Source: a virus. Taken from it: a stretch of DNA of 20,320 nt. The stretch spans positions 1-20,320 of the IMG/VR virus record IMGVR_UViG_3300033064_001388; one strand, written 5' to 3'. The translations under genes and the position numbers were made by a program. The number at the start of each line of letters is the position of its first letter. The stretch's first letter is position 1. The notes below the pieces were generated by a model. The model was not told the DNA's origin, searched no databases, and worked only from the letters and a program-made list of their open reading frames with translations. This document shows positions 14,655-20,320 of the stretch, in pieces.

Positions 14655-16150
14655 CAGAACACCCCCACACCGGCGAAGACACCGGCCTTTTCCTCTGATG
14701 TGTACCGGGTCAGACACCCGAATCCGCCAGCCGTGGCGTCAAGTTGGTCATCATGTGCGCCCTTCGGGATAGACTCAGCCTCTGAGAGGTAGTCCCGGTT
14801 CCAGGGGCCCTGCACCAGGTAGACGTTCCCGGCCTCAGCCTGGGCGGACAACGGCCCCATCCGCACGAACTTGTCGCCGGTTGCAGTCACCCCTCGAACG
14901 TCATAGCCGTTCAGGACCTGGCGCACGTAGTAGTCGATAGCCTGCACCCCGGACGAGCCGGGCTCGCGCTCGATCCGAATCGGCACCGCGTGGCCGTCTA
15001 ACTCGGCAGTCTGCTTGACCAGGGCTTCCACCTTCTGGGGCGTCTCCCGCACCCGCCGCACGTCCTGGATGTAGTAGCACTTCGAGGCAGGGTCGCGGCC
15101 GATCTTGACGCCTGCGGTCCAGTCGGGATCGTTGCCCTGCTTTTTCTCAGACGCGGCGAAGTCCCAAAATCGGACGCTCTTCAGCCCGGCGGGAACCCGA
15201 TCGGCGGCGACAATCTGAAACCATTGCCGTTTGAAGATGCCACCTTCACGGGGCGCGGGGCGTTGCTGGAGTTGGCCGGCGGCGGCGTAGGAGCCGAGCT
15301 GCGCTTTCAGGTGCTCAAGTTCGTCTTGCCCGTATCGCTCTTCCCATAGAAGATCATTCTCCCGGGTTCGTGGATCATTCCAGCCGATAGAGGTGATGCA
15401 GGACCGTTGAGGTTCGTATTCAGCCGGCAGACATAGATGCTCCCATCCCCCCATTTCGAGGATATGCCCAGCGAGGTCGCGTTCATGCACCCGCTGCATA
15501 ATGACAACGTATGCCCCCCGGCGAGGATCGTTCAGCCGGGTAGACATCGCTTCATCCCACCAGGTCAGCGCGGCTTCCCGGGTAGGCTCAGACTCGGACT
15601 CTCGGACGTTGTGCGGATCGTCCACAACGATGATGTCTCCGCCTTCACCCGTCAGGGAGCCGTCAACAGAGGTAGCGATTCTCACCCCGCCCTTGTCATT
15701 CTCAAATTTCTGTTTCGTGTTCTGGTCGCCGGTGAGCCGGAACATATCCCCGAAGTGCTGACGGTATAGGTCGGATTCAATCAGGCGCCTGCACTTGACC
15801 GAGTCTCGGATGGATAGGCTCTGGGCATAGGAGGCGTACAGGAGGCGGAGACCAGGTCCACCGAGCGTGTCTTCCTTGGGTTTCTGTGCCCACAACCAGG
15901 CGGGCCAGGCGACGCTTACGGTGATGCTCTTGCAGTGGCGAGGCGGCACGTTGATAAGGAGCCGCCGAATGTCTCCACGCGCCACGGCTTCGAGGTGTTC
16001 ACAGATGGCGTCGATATGCCAGCCATGCACGTATTCCGACGGGTCCATATACCGCCAGAACTGTTGGATGAATTCCGCCAGTGACCGACGCGCGATGTCG
16101 CAGTCGATCTCTTCTACAGTGGCGGGTCTGGGTTGGTCAGTTGTCAGCAT
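14654..16150 (-). CDS. Terminase large subunit
   Basis: A 498-residue packaging motor and nuclease. The ATPase domain has a Walker A variant (VPPRHCKS, residues 68-75) and Walker B IIVVDDPHN (173-181). The C-terminal RNase H-like nuclease has RFWDFAASEKK (Asp330), RIEREPGSSG (Glu395) and HDDQLDATAGGF (Asp467/468/471), so all acidic positions expected for the two-metal site are present. Length is normal for the family. The start overlaps the small terminase gene by 14 nt. The ribosome site is weak (AAAGAA), implying coupling to the gene before it. It translocates DNA into the prohead through the portal and cuts it. Confidence 0.95.
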   Translation of the reverse strand: MLTTDQPRPATVEEIDCDIARRSLAEFIQQFWRYMDPSEYVHGWHIDAICEHLEAVARGDIRRLLINVPPRHCKSITVSVAWPAWLWAQKPKEDTLGGPGLRLLYASYAQSLSIRDSVKCRRLIESDLYRQHFGDMFRLTGDQNTKQKFENDKGGVRIATSVDGSLTGEGGDIIVVDDPHNVRESESEPTREAALTWWDEAMSTRLNDPRRGAYVVIMQRVHERDLAGHILEMGGWEHLCLPAEYEPQRSCITSIGWNDPRTRENDLLWEERYGQDELEHLKAQLGSYAAAGQLQQRPAPREGGIFKRQWFQIVAADRVPAGLKSVRFWDFAASEKKQGNDPDWTAGVKIGRDPASKCYYIQDVRRVRETPQKVEALVKQTAELDGHAVPIRIEREPGSSGVQAIDYYVRQVLNGYDVRGVTATGDKFVRMGPLSAQAEAGNVYLVQGPWNRDYLSEAESIPKGAHDDQLDATAGGFGCLTRYTSEEKAGVFAGVGVF

Positions 16151-16739
16151 GTTCTTTGTGAGACTCGGAGGTTTTGGCGCGGAGTTCTCGGTAGGCCTTG
16201 AGTTCTTTTATGGATAGTTTGGAGAGGTCTTCGACCTGGTGCTGAATCGGGCCGCCGTTCGGGCCGGAGTGCTCTACTCTCTCAACATAGAGCCCGAGGT
16301 ACTTCATGAGCATTTCGAGAGACGCCCGCTTGTCGTGCATCTTGATAGCCAGACAACCGTCTTTTGTCTCTCGGACGCTCTCAATCGCGGCTTTCACGTC
16401 GGGAGAGAGTTCGGCAAAATCTTTAATCGTCACAGTTCCACCGGTTACGGTCAGGACATCGGGCAGGTTTGAGAAGGCCAGTTTGCGGATTTCGTCCAAG
16501 ACGCGCTCTGCGGTTATCTCGGCTTTCTGGGCCATTTTCCCCATGTGCTGCTGAATCGCAGCCATGATTTCGGGTTTCTTCAATACCTCATGGCCGATTG
16601 CAGGCGCGGACTTTGGGCTGTACCCAGCGCGAAGTGCCGCTTTACTCGCGTTGAAGTCTTTCACGTATTCCTCGACGAATCGTTTTCGCTTGGGTGCTAG
16701 CCTGTGTGGGGGTCGGGGAAGGTGTCTGGCTGCGCTCAT
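16137..16739 (-). CDS. Terminase small subunit (Terminase_2 family)
   Basis: The chosen ATG at 16739 has AGGTGA 4 nt upstream and yields 200 residues; an in-frame start at 16838 would place about 33 residues across the hairpin region and is rejected. LAPKRKRFVEEYVKDFNASK followed by AALRAGYSPKSA is the typical Terminase_2 helix-turn-helix start. A middle KAEITAERVLDEIRKLAFSN and a C-terminal coiled-coil-like stretch (SKLSIKELKAYRELRAKT) are also family-like. It recognises the packaging site and regulates the large subunit. It is the first gene of the late operon, 99 nt from the predicted transcript start. Confidence 0.9.
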   Translation of the reverse strand: MSAARHLPRPPHRLAPKRKRFVEEYVKDFNASKAALRAGYSPKSAPAIGHEVLKKPEIMAAIQQHMGKMAQKAEITAERVLDEIRKLAFSNLPDVLTVTGGTVTIKDFAELSPDVKAAIESVRETKDGCLAIKMHDKRASLEMLMKYLGLYVERVEHSGPNGGPIQHQVEDLSKLSIKELKAYRELRAKTSESHKEHADN

Positions 16740-16781
16740 ACCGTCACCTGGGGCTGATCTGAGGGGGATTTCGCCGGGGCA

Positions 16782-16835
16782 CAAAGAAAAAACTCGCTGT
16801 ATCACAGGCCCCAATAGGGCCGCAAAATCAGCGAG
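16782..16835 (-). terminator. Intrinsic terminator in the leader of the late operon (nested hairpin)
   Basis: On the minus strand CTCGCTG (16835-16829) pairs with CAGCGAG (16799-16793), and inside it GGCCC/GGGCC (16821-16817 with 16811-16807) forms a second 5-bp stem. The structure is followed directly by TTTTTTCTTTG. This is a standard rho-independent layout. It would end the repressor-lipoprotein transcript and also block the promoter at 16845-16874 unless overcome. The 7-bp outer stem has an internal loop before the inner stem, so strength is hard to judge by eye. Confidence 0.65.
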
Positions 16836-16844
16836 CACGGGATG

Positions 16845-16874
16845 ACTATATGTGACGGGAACAGATCAGGTCAA
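16845..16874 (-). promoter_or_regulatory. Sigma70-like promoter for the late (packaging/structural) operon
   Basis: On the minus strand TTGACC (16874-16869) and TATAGT (16850-16845) are separated by 18 bp; each hexamer matches the consensus at 5 of 6 positions. The predicted start lies at about 16838, and the terminator hairpin begins about 3 nt later. No other promoter of this quality is seen before the terminase gene. Its start lies in the gap between the lipoprotein stop and the small terminase gene. Confidence 0.6.
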
Positions 16875-16909
16875 GGGAAAACCATATAGGAAGGAAGTAC
16901 TGTTTTTCT

Positions 16910-17926
16910 TTACGGGATGATTGTGCAGGACAGCACATTCCCGTTGAGGTCAACATGTGCGATAGCCGTCTGACGGACTACCCCGCCGAAGCTATTCTTA
17001 CCCCGGAACAACATCTTGACTGTGAGATGATCACCCCGATCTCCGTAGAACGTATCGTCGTGCTTGAATGAATCGGGATCATTCATCTGCGCCTTGACAT
17101 AGGCGACCAGTCCACGGTGAGAACCATTCCACGCGCTGAATTGGCTTTCGACCTCCTTCTTGCGGCTCTCAGTGTTCTTGGTCGACTGGGCTGTTTGTAT
17201 TGGGGCATTCATTTCATCCACCAGCCCCGTTTCTTCTTTCCACTGGTAATATCCTTTGGGGCTGACCCGCCTAATATCGTCGCCCGAGCGATAAACAAAC
17301 ACACGGAGGGTCGGAACCGATCTGTTCTGTGCAGCAACTTCTTTTGCCACTTCCTCCCCTTCGGATATGTCAGAGAGCCCGACGCTAATCGCCCGTGTAG
17401 CGGTGTCGAGCATTTCATCTGCGAGAATGGTGTATGTGACGCCAGAGGATGTTTTTTGAAGAGCGAGCGGCTTAGGTGTTGGCGTTGGCGCAGGCGTCGG
17501 CCTAGGGGTCGGCCTAGGCGTAGGCCTTGGGGTAGGAGTGGCTTTCGGGACAACAGGTGCAGATGAAACCGCAACGGCAGGCGGCGCATATGCCTTCCCG
17601 TAGTCTGTGAAGAGATCCCCATCTGAGAGCATGGCTGTCAGATGATCATCTTGAAGCCAGTAGTAGGAGCCCCCCGGCACGGCTTGGTAGAGATAGTGTT
17701 CTATGCCAGCCGCCTCAAACTTGCCCGACCATTGAACGCGTTCCTGAAGTGCAGCCCGAACCTCGGCAATGCTCATGCCGTGCAGCACCCGCCCGTCCTG
17801 TATCGCCCGACACGCCTCTTTGCTGAGGTCGGGATGGTCCACTGTATAGGACACCCGCCGGTAGGTCTTCCCACAGCCAACCAAAATCAAGATGCAAAGC
17901 AGGGCAACAACAACGCGGTGTCTCAT
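16910..17926 (-). CDS. Phage-encoded lipoprotein with Pro-rich linker (candidate lysogenic conversion / superinfection exclusion)
   Basis: ATG at 17926 is chosen because GGAGGA lies 4 nt upstream and a signal peptide begins right there (338 residues). The hydrophobic core VVVALLCILILVGC ends in a lipobox L-V-G-C (Cys18) followed by Gly, suggesting an outer-membrane or periplasmic-side lipoprotein. Residues 45-100 (HGMSIAEVRAALQERV, SYYWLQDDHLTAML) resemble small BamE/SmpA-like domains. A PTPR-repeat linker spans 130-153. The C-terminus (VKAQMNDPDSFK, FRGKNSFGGVVRQTAIAHVD) matches a small domain seen in other bacterial lipoproteins. It is 43 nt behind the repressor on the same strand, so it is probably expressed in the lysogen. 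Exclusion of other phages is a hypothesis. Confidence 0.75.
   Translation of the reverse strand: MRHRVVVALLCILILVGCGKTYRRVSYTVDHPDLSKEACRAIQDGRVLHGMSIAEVRAALQERVQWSGKFEAAGIEHYLYQAVPGGSYYWLQDDHLTAMLSDGDLFTDYGKAYAPPAVAVSSAPVVPKATPTPRPTPRPTPRPTPAPTPTPKPLALQKTSSGVTYTILADEMLDTATRAISVGLSDISEGEEVAKEVAAQNRSVPTLRVFVYRSGDDIRRVSPKGYYQWKEETGLVDEMNAPIQTAQSTKNTESRKKEVESQFSAWNGSHRGLVAYVKAQMNDPDSFKHDDTFYGDRGDHLTVKMLFRGKNSFGGVVRQTAIAHVDLNGNVLSCTIIP
17499..17534 (-). repeat. Three tandem 12-nt repeats encoding the PTPR linker
   Basis: Three near-identical 12-nt units (17499-17510, 17511-17522, 17523-17534; plus-strand core GGCCTAGG or GGCCTTGG) encode repeated P-T-P-R in the lipoprotein. Flanking codons continue the Pro/Thr/Ala pattern less regularly. 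Such in-frame tandem repeats can change copy number by slippage and so vary the linker length. They are not CRISPR-like, as there are no spacers. Confidence 0.7.
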
Positions 17927-17969
17927 GGCTTCCTCCGGGTTGCATTTCAACTTGATTTCGGCTTGACCG

Positions 17970-18746
17970 TCAAGGGCTTTCCCGAATCAGGCCGATGACC
18001 ACGCCGAAGAAACGCATCTGCTCGTTGAACGGGATCGGAATAAACTCATCCGTGTTGATGCTGCCCAGAACCTGAACCACGGGCCACCAGGCCTTCAGCA
18101 CGTAGCGACCTCCCCCAATATCCACAATCACATGGTCGCCATTCTTCAGCCAGCCGTCAGGCGCCTCGATCCGTTCGACCAGAATTACATCCCCGTCCTG
18201 ATACCGGGGCATCATAGACCGCCCGGAGACGCGCAGGGCGGCCACCGTAGAGTTCTTGACCTTCCGGTGAAGCATCCGTTCCGCAACCGGAATACAGTCG
18301 ATTTCAAGCTCCGCCCAACGCCCAACCCAACTGTCCGGGAGAGATTCATGGTCGAGGCGAACATCCTCAGCGGGGGAAGCCATGGGGCCAGCCTCGACGG
18401 CCCCGAGGATCGGCACGATAGAGAAGTGGGTTTCTCCACCGCCTTGATCAACCCAGAGGCGTTGGCCACGGCGACGGATGACTTCGGCCCTTTCGGGATC
18501 TGGCTCCATTCTCTCAACCCGAACCGGAGTATCCCCTATCAAGGAATCCACTTCTATTTTGAAAATTTCGGCCAGTTTCTTGATTTTTTGAAGGTCTGGC
18601 ATGTGCTTCCCGCACCGCCAATTACTCACATTTTGCCGACTCTCCCCGAGTTTTGCCGCCACAAATGTCACCTTGATCCCCGTTTCTCGGAACAGAGAGT
18701 CAAGTTTTTCTGAAAAGAATTTTCGCTTTGGGGACACGTATCTCAT
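17970..18746 (-). CDS. LexA/CI-type autocleavable phage repressor (HTH + S24 peptidase)
   Basis: ATG at 18746 has AAGGGG 4 nt upstream (258 residues). An in-frame TTG at 18803 or ATG at 18794 would add up to 19 atypical residues and cannot be excluded. Residues 12-70 are an XRE-type HTH (KLGESRQNVSNWRCGKHMP). The middle carries an Ala-Gly cleavage site (GAVEAGPM, Ala119-Gly120). The C-terminal S24 domain has the serine in GRSMMP (Ser177) and the lysine in RYVLKAW (Lys218), so the full Ser-Lys dyad is present. It is expected to hold lysogeny and to be inactivated by RecA-stimulated self-cleavage on DNA damage. It is divergent from the early operon, with a promoter between. Confidence 0.9.
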   Translation of the reverse strand: MRYVSPKRKFFSEKLDSLFRETGIKVTFVAAKLGESRQNVSNWRCGKHMPDLQKIKKLAEIFKIEVDSLIGDTPVRVERMEPDPERAEVIRRRGQRLWVDQGGGETHFSIVPILGAVEAGPMASPAEDVRLDHESLPDSWVGRWAELEIDCIPVAERMLHRKVKNSTVAALRVSGRSMMPRYQDGDVILVERIEAPDGWLKNGDHVIVDIGGGRYVLKAWWPVVQVLGSINTDEFIPIPFNEQMRFFGVVIGLIRESP

Positions 18747-18812
18747 ACAACCCCTTGTACCAGAACATTTGACGATTGTCGCGTGGGTATCCATTTTTTC
18801 CAAAAAAACCGC

Positions 18813-18841
18813 TTGACAACGCGCAAAGATAGATAGAGAAT
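18813..18841 (+). promoter_or_regulatory. Rightward early promoter (pR-like)
   Basis: TTGACA (18813-18818) matches the -35 consensus fully. GAGAAT (18836-18841), 17 bp later, matches the -10 at 4 of 6. A ribosome site AAAGGA (18854-18859) and ATG at 18872 follow. It lies in the divergent gap next to the repressor gene, so the repressor is expected to bind here. An A/T dyad, TTTTTT-CC-AAAAAA, at 18794-18807 sits just upstream and may be part of an operator; no repeated operator set is clear by eye. Confidence 0.6.
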
Positions 18842-18871
18842 CACGACCGTTGGAAAGGAATACACGTCACA

Positions 18872-19078
18872 ATGGAAACTACCGCACGAATCTTCAAGGT
18901 CCAAGAACTCTGCCGAATCCTCGGGTTCAGTGATGAGAAGATCCGCCGCATGTTCAACGCCGGTGAAATCCCTGGCTTCAAGATCGGTTCACAATGGGTC
19001 GCAACACGAACCGACCTCGAGAAGTGGCTGGGGGAAGAGCGCGTAGCGGAGATCTTCGATTCCGCGAAAGTCGCCTGA
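18872..19078 (+). CDS. Small HTH protein, excisionase/MerR-type fold (cro position)
   Basis: A 68-residue protein with AAAGGA about 12 nt before its ATG. ARIFKVQELCRILGFSDEKI, then RRMFNAGEIPGFKIGSQWVA, then TRTDLEKWLGE, is the winged-helix layout of the HTH_17/excisionase family (L-x-V-x-E-x-x-x-x-L ... G-x-I-P-x-x-K-I-G-x-x-W ... L-x-x-W-L). It is the first gene of the early operon, divergent from the repressor. That is the place of Cro in lambda, but the fold is that of an excisionase or small activator. No integrase is visible, so an excision role cannot be tested here. It may repress the repressor gene. Confidence 0.8.
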   Translation: METTARIFKVQELCRILGFSDEKIRRMFNAGEIPGFKIGSQWVATRTDLEKWLGEERVAEIFDSAKVA

Positions 19079-19094
19079 GCAGGAGCAGGAGCAG
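19077..19094 (+). repeat. Triple tandem GAGCAG hexamer overlapping the stop codon
   Basis: Three copies of GAGCAG at 19077-19082, 19083-19088 and 19089-19094 begin inside the TGA of the upstream gene and continue into the 102-nt gap before the LuxR-type gene. The purine-rich run could act as a binding or antitermination-type RNA site, or be simple slippage. Nothing else clear is seen in the gap up to 19180 apart from a weak ribosome site (GGA) 8 nt before the next ATG. Confidence 0.5.
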
Positions 19095-19180
19095 GTAGGG
19101 AGTATGCCCAGCAGTATCGGTTACCCGTAGTCCGCAGTCAAGCCGTTCTACTTTCCCGTTGTGCATAGTACGGAAATTAC

Positions 19181-19864
19181 ATGCCTACACTGGACCACAA
19201 AGCACTCTCCCCCCGGCAAACTGAAATTCTGGTTCTGCGCGCTCAGGGGTACACGCACGGGGAAATCGGCGCTCAACTGTTTATCTCGGAACCGACTGTC
19301 AAGAACCACTGCACGACCATCAAGGAAAAGATCGGGATCGTTGGCGGGGTCGGCTTCGCCCGGTTCGCCGTCCGAAACGGGTTGCTCAGCCTCAAATCGT
19401 TCCTCTGCGAGACCCCTGGCGAAGACTCCCCGGGTGGCATCTGCAACGGCTGGGATGTGCTCGATGGCTTGTCGGACTGTCTGACTGTCCTGGCCCGCCT
19501 GAATGCTCATGCCGTGCGGGATCTGGCGCCGGATGACGATACCCCAGGCGACCTCGACCCGGACGAACAGGCGGAATTGCACTACGGGATCCAGACGCTG
19601 ATAGCCCGCCTGCAAGCGACCGATCCATATCAGACTACTCCAATCTCGCCCGATGCCCCTGCGTCGGGCCTTTGTGTTGTGCCAGGGGACCACGCCGTTA
19701 CTGAGCCCGCCAAACATACAGTGAGCACCACTGAGGTGGACACGGCGTTGCAGGCTGCCACGGGTGGGGTTCCCGCTCCTTTCCCCGCCCGTGGTGACCG
19801 TGACTTATCCGTACCAGAGCGACAGGAATTCAACCGTCAGTTTCGATCCAGACTGGAAGAGTAG
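19181..19864 (+). CDS. LuxR/GerE-type HTH protein with unknown C-terminal region (cII position)
   Basis: A 227-residue protein whose N-terminus is a LuxR-type HTH (residues 8-58): LSPRQTEILVLRAQGYTHGE, then IGAQLFISEPTVKNHCTTIK, matching the family's 'L-S-P-R-E, I-A-x-x-L-x-I-S-x-x-T-V-K-x-H' pattern. The domain is at the N-terminus, not at the C-terminus as in classical LuxR regulators, and no autoinducer or receiver domain is present. The rest is acidic and Pro-rich (LAPDDDTPGDLDPDEQAELH) with a basic tail (RQEFNRQFRSRLEE), and is not recognised. It lies between the cro-position gene and the replication gene, where lambda has cII. A transcription activator role is likely; the target promoter is unknown. 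Confidence 0.75.
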   Translation: MPTLDHKALSPRQTEILVLRAQGYTHGEIGAQLFISEPTVKNHCTTIKEKIGIVGGVGFARFAVRNGLLSLKSFLCETPGEDSPGGICNGWDVLDGLSDCLTVLARLNAHAVRDLAPDDDTPGDLDPDEQAELHYGIQTLIARLQATDPYQTTPISPDAPASGLCVVPGDHAVTEPAKHTVSTTEVDTALQAATGGVPAPFPARGDRDLSVPERQEFNRQFRSRLEE

Positions 19865-19867
19865 GCT

Positions 19868-20320
19868 ATGTCCAAGCGATTCATAGACACCGGGTTAGTT
19901 GACAAAGAGTGGTTCGAGGCTCTTGATCCACGGCTAAAATCCTTCTGGTATTACCTGCTTCTCAAGTGTGATCCGGCAGGTGTTTGGGACACAAATTTTG
20001 GCCTCGCGTCCTACCAGATCGGCCAGCCGGTTTCGGATGAAGATTTGGCGGCTTTTGGGGATCGGATTAGGCGGCTCGAATCGGGCAAATATCTCCTGAC
20101 CACATTCATCCGGTTCCAGTACGGGAACCTTTCCCGGAAGTGCAACGGGCACACGTCGGCGATCAAGGCGGCTGAGAAGCATGGTCTTTTTGACTGTTTA
20201 CCGGAAGGGTTCCCGAAGGGTTCCCATGCCCTTCCCGGAAGGGTTATGGACAAGGACAAGGACAAGGACAAAGACAAGGACTCTGTTGAAGGGGGTGTGG
20301 GGGAAACAAATTCACGGAAG
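19868..20320 (+). CDS. Phage replication initiation protein, N-terminal 151 residues (runs off right edge)
   Basis: ATG at 19868, 3 nt after the previous stop; the frame is open to the window end. It begins MSKRFIDTGLVDKEWFEAL, then DPRLKSFWYYLLLKCDPAGV and WDTNFGLASYQIG, the N-terminal pattern of many phage replication organiser proteins. After about 120 residues a short Gly/Pro stretch leads into a D-K repeat (five DK units), a common hinge between the DNA-binding and the helicase-loader-interacting parts. It corresponds to lambda O in position. The DNA under the hinge carries an iteron-like cluster and a tandem repeat, as in the lambda O gene origin. The C-terminal part is missing. Confidence 0.7.
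   Translation, partial: MSKRFIDTGLVDKEWFEALDPRLKSFWYYLLLKCDPAGVWDTNFGLASYQIGQPVSDEDLAAFGDRIRRLESGKYLLTTFIRFQYGNLSRKCNGHTSAIKAAEKHGLFDCLPEGFPKGSHALPGRVMDKDKDKDKDKDSVEGGVGETNSRK
20203..20246 (+). repeat. Iteron-like GGAAGGGTT cluster with an inverted copy (candidate origin)
   Basis: The core GAAGGGTT occurs at 20204-20211, 20215-20222 and 20238-20245, two copies of it followed by CCC. An inverted CCCTTCC lies at 20229-20235. GAAGGG (20215-20220) can pair with CCCTTC (20229-20234) around an 8-nt loop. This dense repetition inside a replication gene is the layout of lambda-type origins. The copies are short and coding constraints could contribute. Confidence 0.45.
20249..20281 (+). repeat. GACAAG tandem hexamer encoding a DK-repeat hinge
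   Basis: Five GACAAG/GACAAA units and a final GAC (20249-20281) encode alternating Asp-Lys in the replication protein. Nearly identical codons suggest expansion by slippage rather than only protein-level selection, as one codon differs (AAA for AAG). The strand is A/G-rich and could also be part of a DNA-unwinding element next to the iteron-like cluster. Confidence 0.75.

Noticed and set aside
16739-16838. Extended N-terminus for the small terminase from an ATG at 16838
   Set aside because: This segment would be encoded by the terminator hairpin and U-tract region, and the ATG at 16739 has a good AGGTGA site and starts just before the conserved domain.
17468-17539. Short tandem repeats considered as CRISPR-like
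   Set aside because: The units are contiguous 12-mers without spacers and lie in frame in a protein linker.
19104-19130. Eight-codon possible leader peptide before the LuxR-type gene
   Set aside because: The ATG has a GGTAGGGAG before it, but such a short frame is expected by chance and there is no attenuator-like structure after it.
19148-19717. Minus-strand open frame of 189 residues opposite the LuxR-type gene
   Set aside because: It lies opposite a clear HTH-encoding gene and lacks a ribosome site and family pattern.

Overview
The window is a contiguous piece of a temperate tailed-phage genome (a prophage or free siphovirus-type phage, HK97-fold capsid). It holds a packaging, head and tail operon, a lysogeny switch and the start of an early/replication operon. 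No integrase, lysis gene, tRNA, rRNA or CRISPR array is visible. The host cannot be named. The moderately GC-rich sequence, the Shine-Dalgarno-led genes with frequent ATGA/GTGA overlaps, and a lipobox followed by Gly all suggest a bacterial, probably Gram-negative, host.

Minus strand, read right to left from about 16.9 kb to 1: a sigma70-like promoter, followed at once by an intrinsic terminator, precedes the late operon. The operon runs: small terminase, large terminase, portal, scaffold, major capsid protein, an unknown protein with a Pro-rich linker, a SAM methyltransferase, an XRE-type DNA-binding protein and a gp6/DnaT-like head-tail connector. Next comes a block of four glycosyltransferase-type genes plus one small unknown gene. 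Structural genes then resume: a small unknown protein, a single-TM protein, a MuF-like minor head protein, head-closure/gp10-like/tail-terminator genes, the tail tube protein, the tail assembly chaperone pair with a possible -1 frameshift, and the tape measure protein, which is cut by the left edge. Almost every junction overlaps or is separated by a few bases, so this reads as one polycistronic late unit.

Lysogeny region (16.9-18.9 kb): a LexA/CI-type autocleavable repressor and, 43 nt downstream on the same strand, a lipoprotein with a Pro-Thr-Arg linker. The lipoprotein is probably made in the lysogen (conversion or superinfection exclusion). The terminator in front of the terminase genes would also end this transcript.

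Plus strand, 18.8-20.3 kb: a good TTGACA promoter drives an excisionase/MerR-type HTH protein (cro position), a protein with an N-terminal LuxR-type HTH (cII position) and a replication-type protein (lambda O position). The last contains an iteron-like cluster and a GACAAG tandem repeat, and runs off the right edge.

The most interesting points are the promoter-terminator leader of the late operon, the glycosylation module (Maf/DUF115-GT fusion, rhamnosyltransferase-like protein, two GT2 enzymes and possibly the methyltransferase) embedded among head genes, the XRE regulator inside the structural operon, and the LuxR-type HTH protein in the early region.
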